A stretch of 64,000 nt of DNA from Actinomyces radicidentis (GTDB lineage Bacteria > Actinomycetota > Actinomycetes > Actinomycetales > Actinomycetaceae). The stretch covers positions 186,001 to 250,000 of the forward strand of contig NZ_CP014228.1 of the NCBI RefSeq assembly GCF_001553565.1, written 5' to 3'. The position numbers and the translations under genes were made by a program. Below the pieces are notes generated by a model. It was given only the letters and a program-made list of their open reading frames with translations. It was not told the origin of the DNA and ran no database searches. Shown one piece after another: positions 44,987-54,064 of this stretch; within the stretch, counting starts at the first letter, position 1; each line of letters opens with the position of its first letter.

Positions 44987-46003
44987 TCACTGCAGGACCG
45001 GGCTCGCCGGCCCCGTCGTCCCCCGTTCGGTGAGGACAGGGGGCTCGAGGACGACTCCGCGCGGTGGCTCGTCAGAGCCCAGCGCGAGCAGGAGCTCGCC
45101 CGCTCTGTGCCCCAGCCCAAAGGTGTCAACGCCGAACTCGGTCACCTGCGAGGCCGTCACGGAGTTCGGGATCATGACGCCGAGCGAGGCCATCGAGAGG
45201 TCGCCCGGAACGGACAGCCCCATCGCTCTGGCGGCTGCGAGGAGACCGGTGAGGGCCCAGGGGTTGTTGGAGAGCGTGGCGGTGCAGTCTCCGACCAATC
45301 GACCTCCCTCGAGCAGTGCGGCTCCCTCGATCGGGTCGTCCGGGACGGAGCGGTGGACGAGTTCAACGCCGCAGGCCCTGGCCGAGGCGAGGACCGCCCG
45401 CACCTGCGCCGGATAGGCGTTCGCAGGTTCCGCGCCCGCCAGGCGGGAGAGCAGGAGCAGCCTGCGGTGACCGAGGCCCGCCAGGTGCGCGACGGCGAGT
45501 CGGGCCATCGCGTCGAAGTCCGCGTCAACGCCCGGCGCACCGCCGGGCGTCCCGGAGGTCCCGATGAGGATCGTCGGGACTCCCTCGGTCAGCAGCAGCC
45601 GCTCGCGCTCATCGAGCGGGGCCACGTCCATGAGGACGGTGGCGTCAACGGAGCGCGAGCGGACGAGCTCACGCAGCCCCTCCTCCCCATCGTGACGCAG
45701 GTTCATGGGCACGACGACCTGGAGGCCATCCTCAGCGACAGCCGCACGGACGCCCTCGATGTAGCTGAGATCGTCCGCTTCGATGGCAGAGCGGTCCAGG
45801 CGCAGGAGGACTCCGACGGTGGACAGGGACCTGGACGCGAGGGCGGAGGCACTGCGGTCGGGGTGGTAGCCGAGCTCCGTGACGGCTCTCCTCACCCGGC
45901 GCTTGGTCGGGGCGCTCACCGACCTTCTGCCCGTCAGCACGTAGGTCACCGTCGAGGGTGACACTCCGGCCAGCCTCGCCACGTCCGCACGCGTCACCGC
46001 CAT
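44987..46003 (-). CDS. LacI-family transcriptional regulator
   Basis: The 338-residue regulator has an N-terminal LacI DNA-binding domain (RADVARLAGVSPSTVTYVLTG plus the hinge helix RSASALASRS, each only partly quoted) and a periplasmic-binding-protein-like sensor domain. It stands 33 bases after the GH13 gene and is the last gene of the importer 3 cluster, so it probably represses that cluster and responds to its sugar. Candidate sites are the CG-centred palindromes near 51335 and 51503. Confidence 0.93.
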   Translation of the reverse strand: MAVTRADVARLAGVSPSTVTYVLTGRRSVSAPTKRRVRRAVTELGYHPDRSASALASRSLSTVGVLLRLDRSAIEADDLSYIEGVRAAVAEDGLQVVVPMNLRHDGEEGLRELVRSRSVDATVLMDVAPLDERERLLLTEGVPTILIGTSGTPGGAPGVDADFDAMARLAVAHLAGLGHRRLLLLSRLAGAEPANAYPAQVRAVLASARACGVELVHRSVPDDPIEGAALLEGGRLVGDCTATLSNNPWALTGLLAAARAMGLSVPGDLSMASLGVMIPNSVTASQVTEFGVDTFGLGHRAGELLLALGSDEPPRGVVLEPPVLTERGTTGPASPVLQ

Positions 46004-46036
46004 CTCGTCACCCCCATCGCTTGTGAGCCAGCCGCG

Positions 46037-47779
46037 TCAGCCGGCGTCCTCGAGCGCGAGCCACTGCGCGGAGCAGGGCTCGAGGCGCAGCCGATCGACC
46101 CGCCCACCGGTGGAGCCGTCGGTGGAACGCGCCAGCACGGTTCCGGCGGAGCCGATCTCGGCAGGTGCGTCCCCGAAGTTGAGGGCGAGGAGCGTCGTGC
46201 CGTTGCGCACGGCGAGGACGCCCTCAGGCGTGCCGTCGAGGACCTCGGCCGAGCCGCGCCCGAGGGAGCGCTCGCGCCGGAGGGAGAGGGCCCGCCGGTA
46301 CATCGACAGCGTCGAGTCAGGGTCGCCGTTCTGAACCGTCGGAGCGAGAACCGCCCACTCGGCGGGCTGCGGCAACCAGGTGCGCCCGCTAGGGCCGAAG
46401 CCGAGGCTGGGCCCCTCGGCCGTCCACGGCAGGGGCACGCGGCAGCCGTCGCGCCCGCGAACCTTGTGGCCGGTGCGCAGCCACGTGGGGTCCTGACGGG
46501 CGTCGTCAGCCATGGTGGTGTGCTCGGGCAGGCCGAGCTCCTCCCCCTGGTAGAGGTAGGCGCCGCCGGGCAGGCCGAGCATGAAGAGGGTCGCCGCGCG
46601 GGCGCGGCGCAGGCCGAGCTCACGGTCCGGCTGCGGGTCGCTCGGGCCGATGCCGGCGTCGGTCGGGGTGCCGGGTGCGTAGCCGAAGCGGGAGGCGTGC
46701 CGGACGACGTCGTGGTTGGACAGGACCCAGGTCGTCGGGGCTCCGACGGCGTCGTTCTCCGCGATCGAGGTCTCAATGACTCGACGGACGGCGCCGGCGT
46801 CCCACGGCGCCTTGAGGTAGTCGAAGCTGAAGGCCTGGCTCATCTCGTCCTCGCGGACGTAGAGAGCGCGGTGCGAGGGCGGGTCCACCCACGCCTCGGC
46901 GACGAGGAGGACCTCCGGGCGGATGCCGTTGAGGACGCGGCGCCACTCGCGGTAGACGTCGTGGACACCGGGCTGGTCGAAGGCGGGCCCGGAGTCCGGG
47001 GGCTTCGGACCGTGGTCGTGCGCCCCGCCGGATCCCTGCTCGGTCGCGGGCTCCACGACCCCCCAGCGGTCCGGGCCGACGGCGTCATCGGGCAGGCCGG
47101 GCGCCTTGACGAGGCCGTGGGCGACGTCGACGCGGAATCCGTCGACGCCGTGGTCGACGGCCCAGAAACGCAGGAACTCGCGGAACATCGCGTGGACGTC
47201 CTCGTTGTCCCAGTTCAGGTCGGGCTGCTCCGGGGCGAAGAGGTGCAGGTACCACCAGCCCCGGTCCTCCTCACGACCCGTGAGAGGCTCGACGGGAGCC
47301 CAGGCGGGGCCCCCGAACAGGCTGCCCCAGTTGTTCGGGGCGACGTCCTCGCTGAAGCGGAACATGTAGCGGTCGCGCTCCGGTGACTCGGGTCCGGCCG
47401 CAAGAGCCTCCTCGAACCACGCGTGCCGGTCCGAGGTGTGATTCGGAACGAGGTCGACCACCACGCGCAGGCCGAGCTCGTGGGCGCGGGCGGTGAGGGC
47501 GTCGAAGTCGGCGAGCGTGCCGAGCTCCGGCTCGACGTCGAAGTAGTCGGAGACGTCATACCCGGCGTCGACCTGCGGCGAGGGGTAGAAGGGCGAGAGC
47601 CAGACGGCGTCGACGCCGAGGGACGCGAGGTGGTCCAGGTGCGAGGTGATGCCGGGGAGGTCGCCCACGCCGTCGCCGTCGGAGTCGGCGAAGGAGCGCG
47701 GGTAGACCTGGTAGATGACGGCGTCGCGCCACCAGGCACCGGTGTCGTGGCGCTGGACGGCGGTGGTCGGAGTACTCAT
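46037..47779 (-). CDS. GH13 alpha-glucosidase of importer 3 cluster
   Basis: The 580-residue cytoplasmic enzyme hydrolyses imported malto- or other alpha-glucosides. GH13 blocks are VYQVYPRSFADSDGDGVGD shortened to its ends, DLVPNHTSDRHAWF, GFRVDVAHGL with nucleophile Asp218, VAEAWVD with the acid/base and LSNHDVVRH. The Pro in DLVPNHTSD fits alpha-1,4-type alpha-glucosidases such as actinobacterial AglA, in contrast to the Val of the enzyme at 32423. The ATG at 47779 follows AAGGAAG. A terminator-like hairpin separates it from the importer genes. Confidence 0.93.
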   Translation of the reverse strand: MSTPTTAVQRHDTGAWWRDAVIYQVYPRSFADSDGDGVGDLPGITSHLDHLASLGVDAVWLSPFYPSPQVDAGYDVSDYFDVEPELGTLADFDALTARAHELGLRVVVDLVPNHTSDRHAWFEEALAAGPESPERDRYMFRFSEDVAPNNWGSLFGGPAWAPVEPLTGREEDRGWWYLHLFAPEQPDLNWDNEDVHAMFREFLRFWAVDHGVDGFRVDVAHGLVKAPGLPDDAVGPDRWGVVEPATEQGSGGAHDHGPKPPDSGPAFDQPGVHDVYREWRRVLNGIRPEVLLVAEAWVDPPSHRALYVREDEMSQAFSFDYLKAPWDAGAVRRVIETSIAENDAVGAPTTWVLSNHDVVRHASRFGYAPGTPTDAGIGPSDPQPDRELGLRRARAATLFMLGLPGGAYLYQGEELGLPEHTTMADDARQDPTWLRTGHKVRGRDGCRVPLPWTAEGPSLGFGPSGRTWLPQPAEWAVLAPTVQNGDPDSTLSMYRRALSLRRERSLGRGSAEVLDGTPEGVLAVRNGTTLLALNFGDAPAEIGSAGTVLARSTDGSTGGRVDRLRLEPCSAQWLALEDAG

Positions 47780-47864
47780 GGACGGTGACTTCCTTGTCAC
47801 GGGTGGATGGGCTGGTGACGGGTGACGGCGGTGGGCGCCCGGCGTCCGGGCGCGGTCGGTTGCG

Positions 47865-47904
47865 CCGTGGGGGCGGGACCCCTCGTGGAGTCCCGCCCCC
47901 ACGG
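47865..47904 (-). terminator. Hairpin between importer 3 and the GH13 gene
   Basis: A perfect 15-bp stem (47865-47879 with 47890-47904) with a 10-base loop follows the last permease by 29 bases. It is either the operon terminator or a partial one with readthrough into the GH13 and LacI genes. Confidence 0.7.
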
Positions 47905-47932
47905 ACGCGGTGCCGGGGCTGAGGTCAGCGAA

Positions 47933-48799
47933 TCACTGCTTGACGCCACCGGCAGCGAGGCCGGCGACGATGCGCCGCTGGAAGAGCAGCACCATGAGGA
48001 CGAGCGGCAGCGTCATGATGACGCCGGCAGCCATCTGCGAGCCGAAGGGCGTGTTGAACTGGGAGGCGCCCGTGAACTTCGACAGCAGCACGGTGGCCGG
48101 CTGCATCGACGGGTCGTTGATCATCGTGACGGCCACGAGGAACTCGTTCCACGCGCCGATGAAGATGATGATCGCCGTGGTGAAGATGCCGGGGGCGGCC
48201 AGCGGGAGGATGACCTTGCGGAAGGCCTGGCCCGGGGTGCACCCGTCGACCATGGCGGACTGCTCGAGCTCCTGCGGCATCTGGCGGAAGAAGCTCGTCA
48301 GGTTCCACACCGCGAGGGGCAGCGAGAAGGACAGGTCCGGGATGATCATCGCCTGGTAGGTGTTGATCCATCCCCAGGCCGAGAAGTTCTTCAGCAACGG
48401 CACGATGATGGCGACGAGCGGGAACATCGAGGTCGCCAGCACGACGACCAGCAGGAAGCCCTTCCCGCGGAAGTCGAGGCGGGCCAGCGCGTAGGACGCG
48501 AAGGTCGCGATCGCCAGCGCCACGATCGTCACGATGACCGACACGATGAGCGAGTTGGCGAGGCCCTGCGTGAAGTTGTTCGTCGAGGAGAAGACGGCCC
48601 GGTAGTTCTCCAGCGAGGGGTGCTGGGGCCACCAGGTGTTGTCGAAGATCTCGGTGTCCGGCCGCAGCGACGAGACGATCATCCAGTAGAAGGGCGCCAG
48701 GCAGTAGATGACGATGAGGAGGATGCCGAAGGTCGGCAGGACGCTCCCCCAGGAGGTCCGCTTCGTACGTCGGACGGCGGGGACGGCGGCGGTGCTCAT
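47933..48799 (-). CDS. CUT1 sugar permease (MalG type) of importer 3
   Basis: The 288-residue permease has six membrane segments and the EAA loop EQSAMVDGCTPGQAFRKVILP. Its ATG overlaps the stop of the MalF-type gene (ATGA at 48799-48796), so translation is coupled. The gene order and the linked alpha-glucosidase point to a maltose/maltodextrin or trehalose-type substrate. Confidence 0.92.
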   Translation of the reverse strand: MSTAAVPAVRRTKRTSWGSVLPTFGILLIVIYCLAPFYWMIVSSLRPDTEIFDNTWWPQHPSLENYRAVFSSTNNFTQGLANSLIVSVIVTIVALAIATFASYALARLDFRGKGFLLVVVLATSMFPLVAIIVPLLKNFSAWGWINTYQAMIIPDLSFSLPLAVWNLTSFFRQMPQELEQSAMVDGCTPGQAFRKVILPLAAPGIFTTAIIIFIGAWNEFLVAVTMINDPSMQPATVLLSKFTGASQFNTPFGSQMAAGVIMTLPLVLMVLLFQRRIVAGLAAGGVKQ

Positions 48800-49863
48800 G
48801 CCCGGCTCCTCTCAGTGGCGTCAGCAGCGCCGACGGCGACGGGCTGGCGCTCCTTGCTCCGACGGGGCAGGAAGGCCGAGGCGGGCAGCTTGTGGTTGTC
48901 GCCCTTGCGCTTCGGCCTCTTCTCGGTGGACGCACCGAGGTCAGCCCCGGTGACCTTGACGAAGGCGTAGGCGAAGATGAAGACGTAGAGGAAGAGGATG
49001 AGGGCGTAGGCCGCCGCGGAGCCGTAGCGCAGGTTGGAGGCCTCGTCCTGGACGAGCATCGAGATGGTCTCGACGGAGGACTTGCGCGGCCCGACGAGGA
49101 TGTAGGGCAGGTCGAACATGCGCAGGGCGTCGAGCGTGCGGAAGAGGATGGCCACGACGAGCGCCGGCTTGACCAGCGGCAGCGTGATGCGGGCGAAGCG
49201 GCGCCACGCGTTGGCGCCGTCGATCTTGGCGGCCTCGTAGACCTCATCAGGGATGACCTGCAGGCCGGCGAGCGTGAGCAGGCCGATGTAGGGGGCGGTC
49301 TTCCAGACGTCAGCGATGATGATGGCCATCTTGGCGCTCGCGTTGCCGGAAGCCCACATGATGTGCTCGCCGAGGATCGCGTTGGCGACGCCGTTCTGGT
49401 TGAAGATCCAGCCCCACAGGATCCCGGAGACGGCGGTCGGGATGGCCCAGGGCACGAGGATGGCGGCGCGGACCACGCCGCGGCCGCGCATGGCCTTGTG
49501 CATGATGAGGGCCATCGCCACGCCGAGGATCGTCTCAAGGACCACGGTCACGACACCGAAGAGCGTGGTGTTCCAGAACGCGTTCCAGAAGCGGTCACCC
49601 GCCCCGTTGAAGATGTTCGCGAAGTTCTGGAGGCCGACGAAGGGCTCGGTGTCGGAGACGAATCCGGTGGTCGGGTCGAGCCCGGCCTTGCCGTAGAGCG
49701 ACTGGTTGAGTGACTGGAAGACGGGGACGATGATGACGATCGTCAGGACGAGGACGGTGGGCGTCAGCAGGATCCATGCCAGGCGCGACTGCGCCTTGCT
49801 CGCCTTGGAGCGGTGCCTGCTGATGTCCGGGGTCGTGCTCGCCCTACTGCCGCGGGTGGTCAT
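48796..49863 (-). CDS. CUT1 sugar permease (MalF type) of importer 3
   Basis: The 355-residue permease is longer than its counterparts because of a C-terminal basic tail of about 45 residues beginning at EKRPKRKGDN. The EAA loop is EAAKIDGANAWRRFARITLP. The ATG at 49863 follows GAAGGACC. A 16-bp hairpin separates it from the binding-protein gene. Confidence 0.92.
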   Translation of the reverse strand: MTTRGSRASTTPDISRHRSKASKAQSRLAWILLTPTVLVLTIVIIVPVFQSLNQSLYGKAGLDPTTGFVSDTEPFVGLQNFANIFNGAGDRFWNAFWNTTLFGVVTVVLETILGVAMALIMHKAMRGRGVVRAAILVPWAIPTAVSGILWGWIFNQNGVANAILGEHIMWASGNASAKMAIIIADVWKTAPYIGLLTLAGLQVIPDEVYEAAKIDGANAWRRFARITLPLVKPALVVAILFRTLDALRMFDLPYILVGPRKSSVETISMLVQDEASNLRYGSAAAYALILFLYVFIFAYAFVKVTGADLGASTEKRPKRKGDNHKLPASAFLPRRSKERQPVAVGAADATERSRA

Positions 49864-49923
49864 GTGAGGGGTCCTTCGGACGGCTGTGGGGAAGTGCGCT
49901 CCGTCGCGCACGGTTGCGGAGCG

Positions 49924-49961
49924 CCGGCGCGGGGTCCGTACGACGACGGGCCCCGCGCCGG
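49924..49961 (-). promoter_or_regulatory. Intercistronic hairpin between binding protein and permease, importer 3
   Basis: A 16-bp stem with one G-T pair (49924-49939 with 49946-49961) and a 6-base loop. The placement repeats that of importer 1. Confidence 0.65.
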
Positions 49962-49969
49962 TGTCCGGG

Positions 49970-51277
49970 TCAGGAGGCGAGCGCCTTCAGCGAGCTCTCG
50001 AGGGCCTCGATGGCCGCCTTCGGCTCGGTCTTCTGCTGGAGGGCCGGGTAGAGGGCGTCCTGGATCGCCGCGGTCACGTCGCCGTAGTTGACGGCGCGCG
50101 GGCGCCCCTTGGCGGAGTCGAGCGACTCCTTCAGCGTCGGCAGGTACGGGAACTTCTCCAGCATGTCCTTGTCCTCGTACAGCGAGCCGAGGATCGGGGC
50201 CAGGGTCTGGGTGTCCAGCGCGTACTTCTCCGACTCAGAGTTCGTCCACCACTTGACGAACTTGAGAGCAGTGGCCTTGTTCTTGGAGTAGGTCGAGATG
50301 CCGCAGTTGTGGCCGCCGAGCGTCGGGACGAACTTCTTGCCGTCCAGGGTGGGCAGCGGTGCGACGTCGAACTTGTCGGTGCCGAGCTTCTCGAGGTCGT
50401 TGGCGTACTCGTAGGGCCACTGGCGGTAGAAGAGCAGGTTGCCGGCCTCGAAGGCGTTGCGGCCGTCCTCCTCCTTCCACTCCAGGGACTCCTGCGGGAT
50501 GTAGCCGTCCTTGAAGCCGTCGACGAGGAGCTGCAGGCCCGCGATCGCCTCCGGGGAGTTGATCGTGACGTTGTTCTCGTCGTCGTAGAAGGAGCCACCC
50601 GCGGTGTTGATGAACTCACCGACGCAGCACGTCAGGCCCTCGTACTTGGCGAACTGCGCTCCGAAGCCGCCGATGCCCTCGTGGCCGGAGACCTTGCGCA
50701 CGGCGTCGATGGCGGACTTGACCTCGTCCCAGGTGGTGGGGACGTCGACACCGGCCTCCTCCAGGAAGTCCTTGCGGTAGTACATGATCGACGAGTCCGT
50801 CGCGAAAGGCATCGCGTAGAGCCTGTCCATGTACTTACCGGTGTTCAGAACCGCCGGGATGACGTCGTCCGTGACGAGCTCATCCTCAGGCAGCTGCATG
50901 ATCCACTGGTTCGCCGCGAACTCGCTCGACCACACGTGGTCGACGCTGATGACGTCGTAGGCGTCGGACTTGGTCTGCGCGTTGTTGACGAAGGACTCGC
51001 GCTGCTGGTCCGCCTCGGCGGAGAGCTCAATGAGGGTGACCTTCTCGTCCGGATAGAGCTTGTTCCACTCGTCGATGCGCTTCTGAACCATCCCGCCCGA
51101 GTTGTCCTTGCCCTGGACCCAGGTGATCGGACCGGTGCCCTCGAAGCTCGCCGACGACACCGCCGTCGCACCCGCCGAGGACGAGGACCCGGACTTGTTC
51201 GAACAGGCGGCGACGGCGGCCAGCGCGGCGATAGCCGCGGAGCCCCCGATGAACTGCCGACGGGGAAGAGTTGCCAT
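49970..51277 (-). CDS. Sugar-binding lipoprotein of importer 3 (maltose/trehalose-type)
   Basis: The 435-residue binding protein has a Tat-type lipoprotein signal (PRRQFIGGSAA, lipobox VAAC, Cys25) and a family 1 fold (ITWVQGKDNSGGMVQKRIDEW; YDVISVDHVWSSEFAANQWI). Such sequences resemble trehalose/maltose (LpqY/ThuE-like) binding proteins, and the linked alpha-glucosidase agrees with an alpha-glucoside substrate; the exact sugar is inference. A vicinal Cys pair (LTCCVGEF) is unusual for an exported protein and could form a disulfide. AAGGAGG precedes the ATG at 51277. Confidence 0.9.
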   Translation of the reverse strand: MATLPRRQFIGGSAAIAALAAVAACSNKSGSSSSAGATAVSSASFEGTGPITWVQGKDNSGGMVQKRIDEWNKLYPDEKVTLIELSAEADQQRESFVNNAQTKSDAYDVISVDHVWSSEFAANQWIMQLPEDELVTDDVIPAVLNTGKYMDRLYAMPFATDSSIMYYRKDFLEEAGVDVPTTWDEVKSAIDAVRKVSGHEGIGGFGAQFAKYEGLTCCVGEFINTAGGSFYDDENNVTINSPEAIAGLQLLVDGFKDGYIPQESLEWKEEDGRNAFEAGNLLFYRQWPYEYANDLEKLGTDKFDVAPLPTLDGKKFVPTLGGHNCGISTYSKNKATALKFVKWWTNSESEKYALDTQTLAPILGSLYEDKDMLEKFPYLPTLKESLDSAKGRPRAVNYGDVTAAIQDALYPALQQKTEPKAAIEALESSLKALAS

Positions 51278-51334
51278 GGTGTTTCCTCCTTGAAACAGCA
51301 CTCCGCGGTCGGGACGCGTGGGGATGGGGTCCCT

Positions 51335-51350
51335 GTCGACGCGCGTCGAC
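51335..51350. promoter_or_regulatory. Palindrome upstream of importer 3 (candidate LacI operator)
   Basis: GTCGACGCGCGTCGAC is a perfect 16-bp palindrome with the central CG step typical of LacI operators. It lies 58 bases before the binding-protein ATG. The surrounding gap 51278-51558 also has an unusually A/T-rich patch (about 51408-51445) that probably holds the promoter, though I could not place boxes with confidence. Confidence 0.45.
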
Positions 51351-51558
51351 GACCGATACGACGACGGTAGCCCCGCACCTCTCGCAGACGTGAGACACAC
51401 CTCTCATCGTTATCATTTCGTAATATTTCAAGTTCTCTAATACCGCACGCCACATCGAAGCCCCACGAACCGACCTCCTGGACTATTACTCTTGGGGAGA
51501 CCGGAACGCTCCTCGCGAGCGCCGGCCGCCCCAGTGCACCGTCAATGGAGAGGCAGCC

Positions 51559-54039
51559 ATGACCGTCGAGAACCCCGTCGCCCAGGGATCCACCACGGCC
51601 GTCGGAGAAGACCGCTGGGTCGAGCCCGAGCTCGCCCGTCTCGCCCGACGGGCCGCGGCCGAGGGGACGGTCCTCCTCGCCAACGACGGCGCGCTCCCCC
51701 TGCCCGCCGACGAGCCCGTCGCCGTCTTCGGCCGCGTCCAGCTCGACTGGTTCGCCGTCGGCTACGGCTCGGGCGGCGACGTCAACGCCGCCTACGAGCA
51801 CATCCTCCTCGACTGCCTGGTCGAGCGCGGGGTCCCCGTCGACGCCGAGCTGGCCGCCGTCTACCGCGAGTGGTGCGCCGCCAACTCGCCCGAGCAGGGA
51901 GAGTGGGGGAACTGGCCCCGCTACTACGAGGAGATGCCGCTCGAGGACTCCCTCGTCGACGCCGTCGCCTCCCGGGCCCGCCGCGCCGTCGTCGTCATCG
52001 GCCGCGCCGCCGGCGAGGACCGAGAGAACGTCCTCGAGCCGGGCTCCTACTACCTCACCGACGCCGAGGAGCGTCTGCTGGCGCAGGTGACGAGCCGCTT
52101 CGAGACCGTCACCGCGATCGTCTGCTCCGGCAACGTCATGGACCTGTCCTGGGCGGAGGGCAGGGTCGACGCTCTGCTCATGGCGTGGCCCGGCGGTATG
52201 GAGGGCGCCCCCGCCGTCGCCGACGTCCTCATCGGCGCCGTCGAGCCCGGCGGCCGCCTCACCGACACCATCGCCCGCCGCTACGAGGACTACCCCTCCT
52301 CCGAGCACTTCGGCGGCAAGGACTTCAACGAGTACGCCGAGGACGTCCTCGTCGGCTACCGCTACTTCGAGACGCTCGCGAAGGACACCGTCCTCTTCCC
52401 CTTCGGCCACGGCCTGGGCTACACCACGGTCGACCTCGCACCCGGTGAGCTCGTCGTCGAGCGCACCGGCGGCCCGACCGGGGGCACCGCGCGCGTCGCC
52501 GTCACCGCGACCAACACGGGCGAGCGCCCCGGCTCCACGGTCGTCCAGGTCTACGCCGGCGCCCCGCAGGCACCGGCCCTCGCCACCCCTGCGCGGAGGC
52601 TGGTCGCCTACCAGCGCACCGAGGAGCTCGCCCCCGGCGCCGCCCAGGAGCTCACGCTCGCCTTCCCGATGGACCGGCTCGCCTCCTTCGACGACTCCGG
52701 CGCCACCGGGCACCGCAACGACTGGGTCCTCGAGGCCGGGGCCCACGAGGTCCTCGTCGGCTCCTCCGTCCGCGAGACCACGAGCGCCGGGACGGTCGAT
52801 GTCGACGACGCCGTCGTCCTCGAGCAGCTCGAGGAGGCCCTCGCCCCCGACCCGGCGCACCCCTTCCAGCGCATGACGCTCACCACCGGGGCCGACGGCT
52901 GCCCGGCCCTCGCCTGGGAGGACGTGCCCACCTCCACCGTCGACCTGCGCGAGCGGATCGTCTCCCGTCTGCCGCGGGCCATCGAGACGGACGCACCGGC
53001 CGACGGCAGCACACTGACCCTCCAGGACGTCGCCGCGGACCGCGCCGAGCTCGACGCCTTCATCGCCCAGCTCTCCCCCGCCGAGCTCGCCGACCTCACC
53101 TTCGGCGACGTCATCATGGACTCGCCGCTCGGCGTGCCCGGCAACGCCGGAGCCTTCGGCGGCGTCACCAAGGCCCTGCGCGACCGCGGGATCCCCGCCG
53201 TCACCACGACCGACGGTCCCTCCGGCATCCGCGTCTCCGCCTACGCCTCGCTCCTGCCCTGCGGGACGGCGCTCGCCTCCACCTGGGACCCGGCCCTGCT
53301 CACCGAGCTCGCCCGCCACCACGGCGCCGAGATGATCCGGAAGGGCTCCGACGTCCTCCTCGCACCCGGGATGAACATCCACCGCGACCCGCTGTGCGGA
53401 CGCAACTTCGAGTACTACTCCGAGGACCCGCTCGTCGCCGGCCTCACCGCGGCCGCCGTCGTCACCGGGATCCAGGCCAACGGCGTCTCCGCCTGTCCCA
53501 AGCACCTCGTGGCCAACAACCAGGAGACCAACCGCATCCACAACGACTCGCGGATCTCCCAGCGGGCCCTGCGCGAGATCTACCTGCGCGGCTTCCGGCT
53601 CTGCGTCGAGCTCGCCGCGCCGCTCAACATCATGACCTCGTACAACAAGGTCAACGGCCAGTGGTCGCACTACAACTACGACCTCGTCACCACGATCCTG
53701 CGCGGCGAGTGGGGCTACCAGGGCAACGTCATCACCGACTGGTGGATGCGCTACGCACCCGACCCTCTCTTCCCCGCCCTGGCGGACTCGGCGACGCGCG
53801 TGCGCGCCGGCGTCGACGTCCTCATGCCGGGCGCGCCCAGCTGGTCCGGCACCCACGCCGAGGGCCACGACTCCTCCGAGCTCGAGGCCCTCGACGCCGA
53901 CGACGCCTCCGGGGAGCACCTCACGCTCGGCGAGCTGCAGCGCTCGGTGAGGAACGTCCTGCGGATGCTCCTCGCCTCCGGGAAGGTCGAGGACTACGTC
54001 CCCACCGAGCCCGAGTGGCGCGAGCCGGTCGTCCACTGA
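51559..54039 (+). CDS. GH3 beta-glucosidase-type enzyme with swapped domain order
   Basis: The 826-residue cytoplasmic protein has the GH3 domains in reverse order. The alpha/beta sandwich domain comes first (AAAEGTVLLANDGALPLP at about 32-50), then a fibronectin-III-like domain (about 300-400), and the barrel comes last. The nucleophile is Asp727 in NVITDWW; substrate-binding motifs KHLVANNQETNR and DGPSGIR are present. It hydrolyses beta-glucosides or related sugars. ATG at 51559 follows GGAGAGG. An MFS gene follows after 25 bases and is probably cotranscribed. Family certain, substrate unknown. Confidence 0.92.
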   Translation: MTVENPVAQGSTTAVGEDRWVEPELARLARRAAAEGTVLLANDGALPLPADEPVAVFGRVQLDWFAVGYGSGGDVNAAYEHILLDCLVERGVPVDAELAAVYREWCAANSPEQGEWGNWPRYYEEMPLEDSLVDAVASRARRAVVVIGRAAGEDRENVLEPGSYYLTDAEERLLAQVTSRFETVTAIVCSGNVMDLSWAEGRVDALLMAWPGGMEGAPAVADVLIGAVEPGGRLTDTIARRYEDYPSSEHFGGKDFNEYAEDVLVGYRYFETLAKDTVLFPFGHGLGYTTVDLAPGELVVERTGGPTGGTARVAVTATNTGERPGSTVVQVYAGAPQAPALATPARRLVAYQRTEELAPGAAQELTLAFPMDRLASFDDSGATGHRNDWVLEAGAHEVLVGSSVRETTSAGTVDVDDAVVLEQLEEALAPDPAHPFQRMTLTTGADGCPALAWEDVPTSTVDLRERIVSRLPRAIETDAPADGSTLTLQDVAADRAELDAFIAQLSPAELADLTFGDVIMDSPLGVPGNAGAFGGVTKALRDRGIPAVTTTDGPSGIRVSAYASLLPCGTALASTWDPALLTELARHHGAEMIRKGSDVLLAPGMNIHRDPLCGRNFEYYSEDPLVAGLTAAAVVTGIQANGVSACPKHLVANNQETNRIHNDSRISQRALREIYLRGFRLCVELAAPLNIMTSYNKVNGQWSHYNYDLVTTILRGEWGYQGNVITDWWMRYAPDPLFPALADSATRVRAGVDVLMPGAPSWSGTHAEGHDSSELEALDADDASGEHLTLGELQRSVRNVLRMLLASGKVEDYVPTEPEWREPVVH

Positions 54040-54064
54040 GACCCGGCAGGAGGAGCCGCGCCGC

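Noticed and set aside
51408-51445. Possible origin or foreign A/T-rich DNA
   Set aside because: Only about 40 bases are A/T-rich, and the position between divergent genes is explained by promoters; there are no DnaA boxes.
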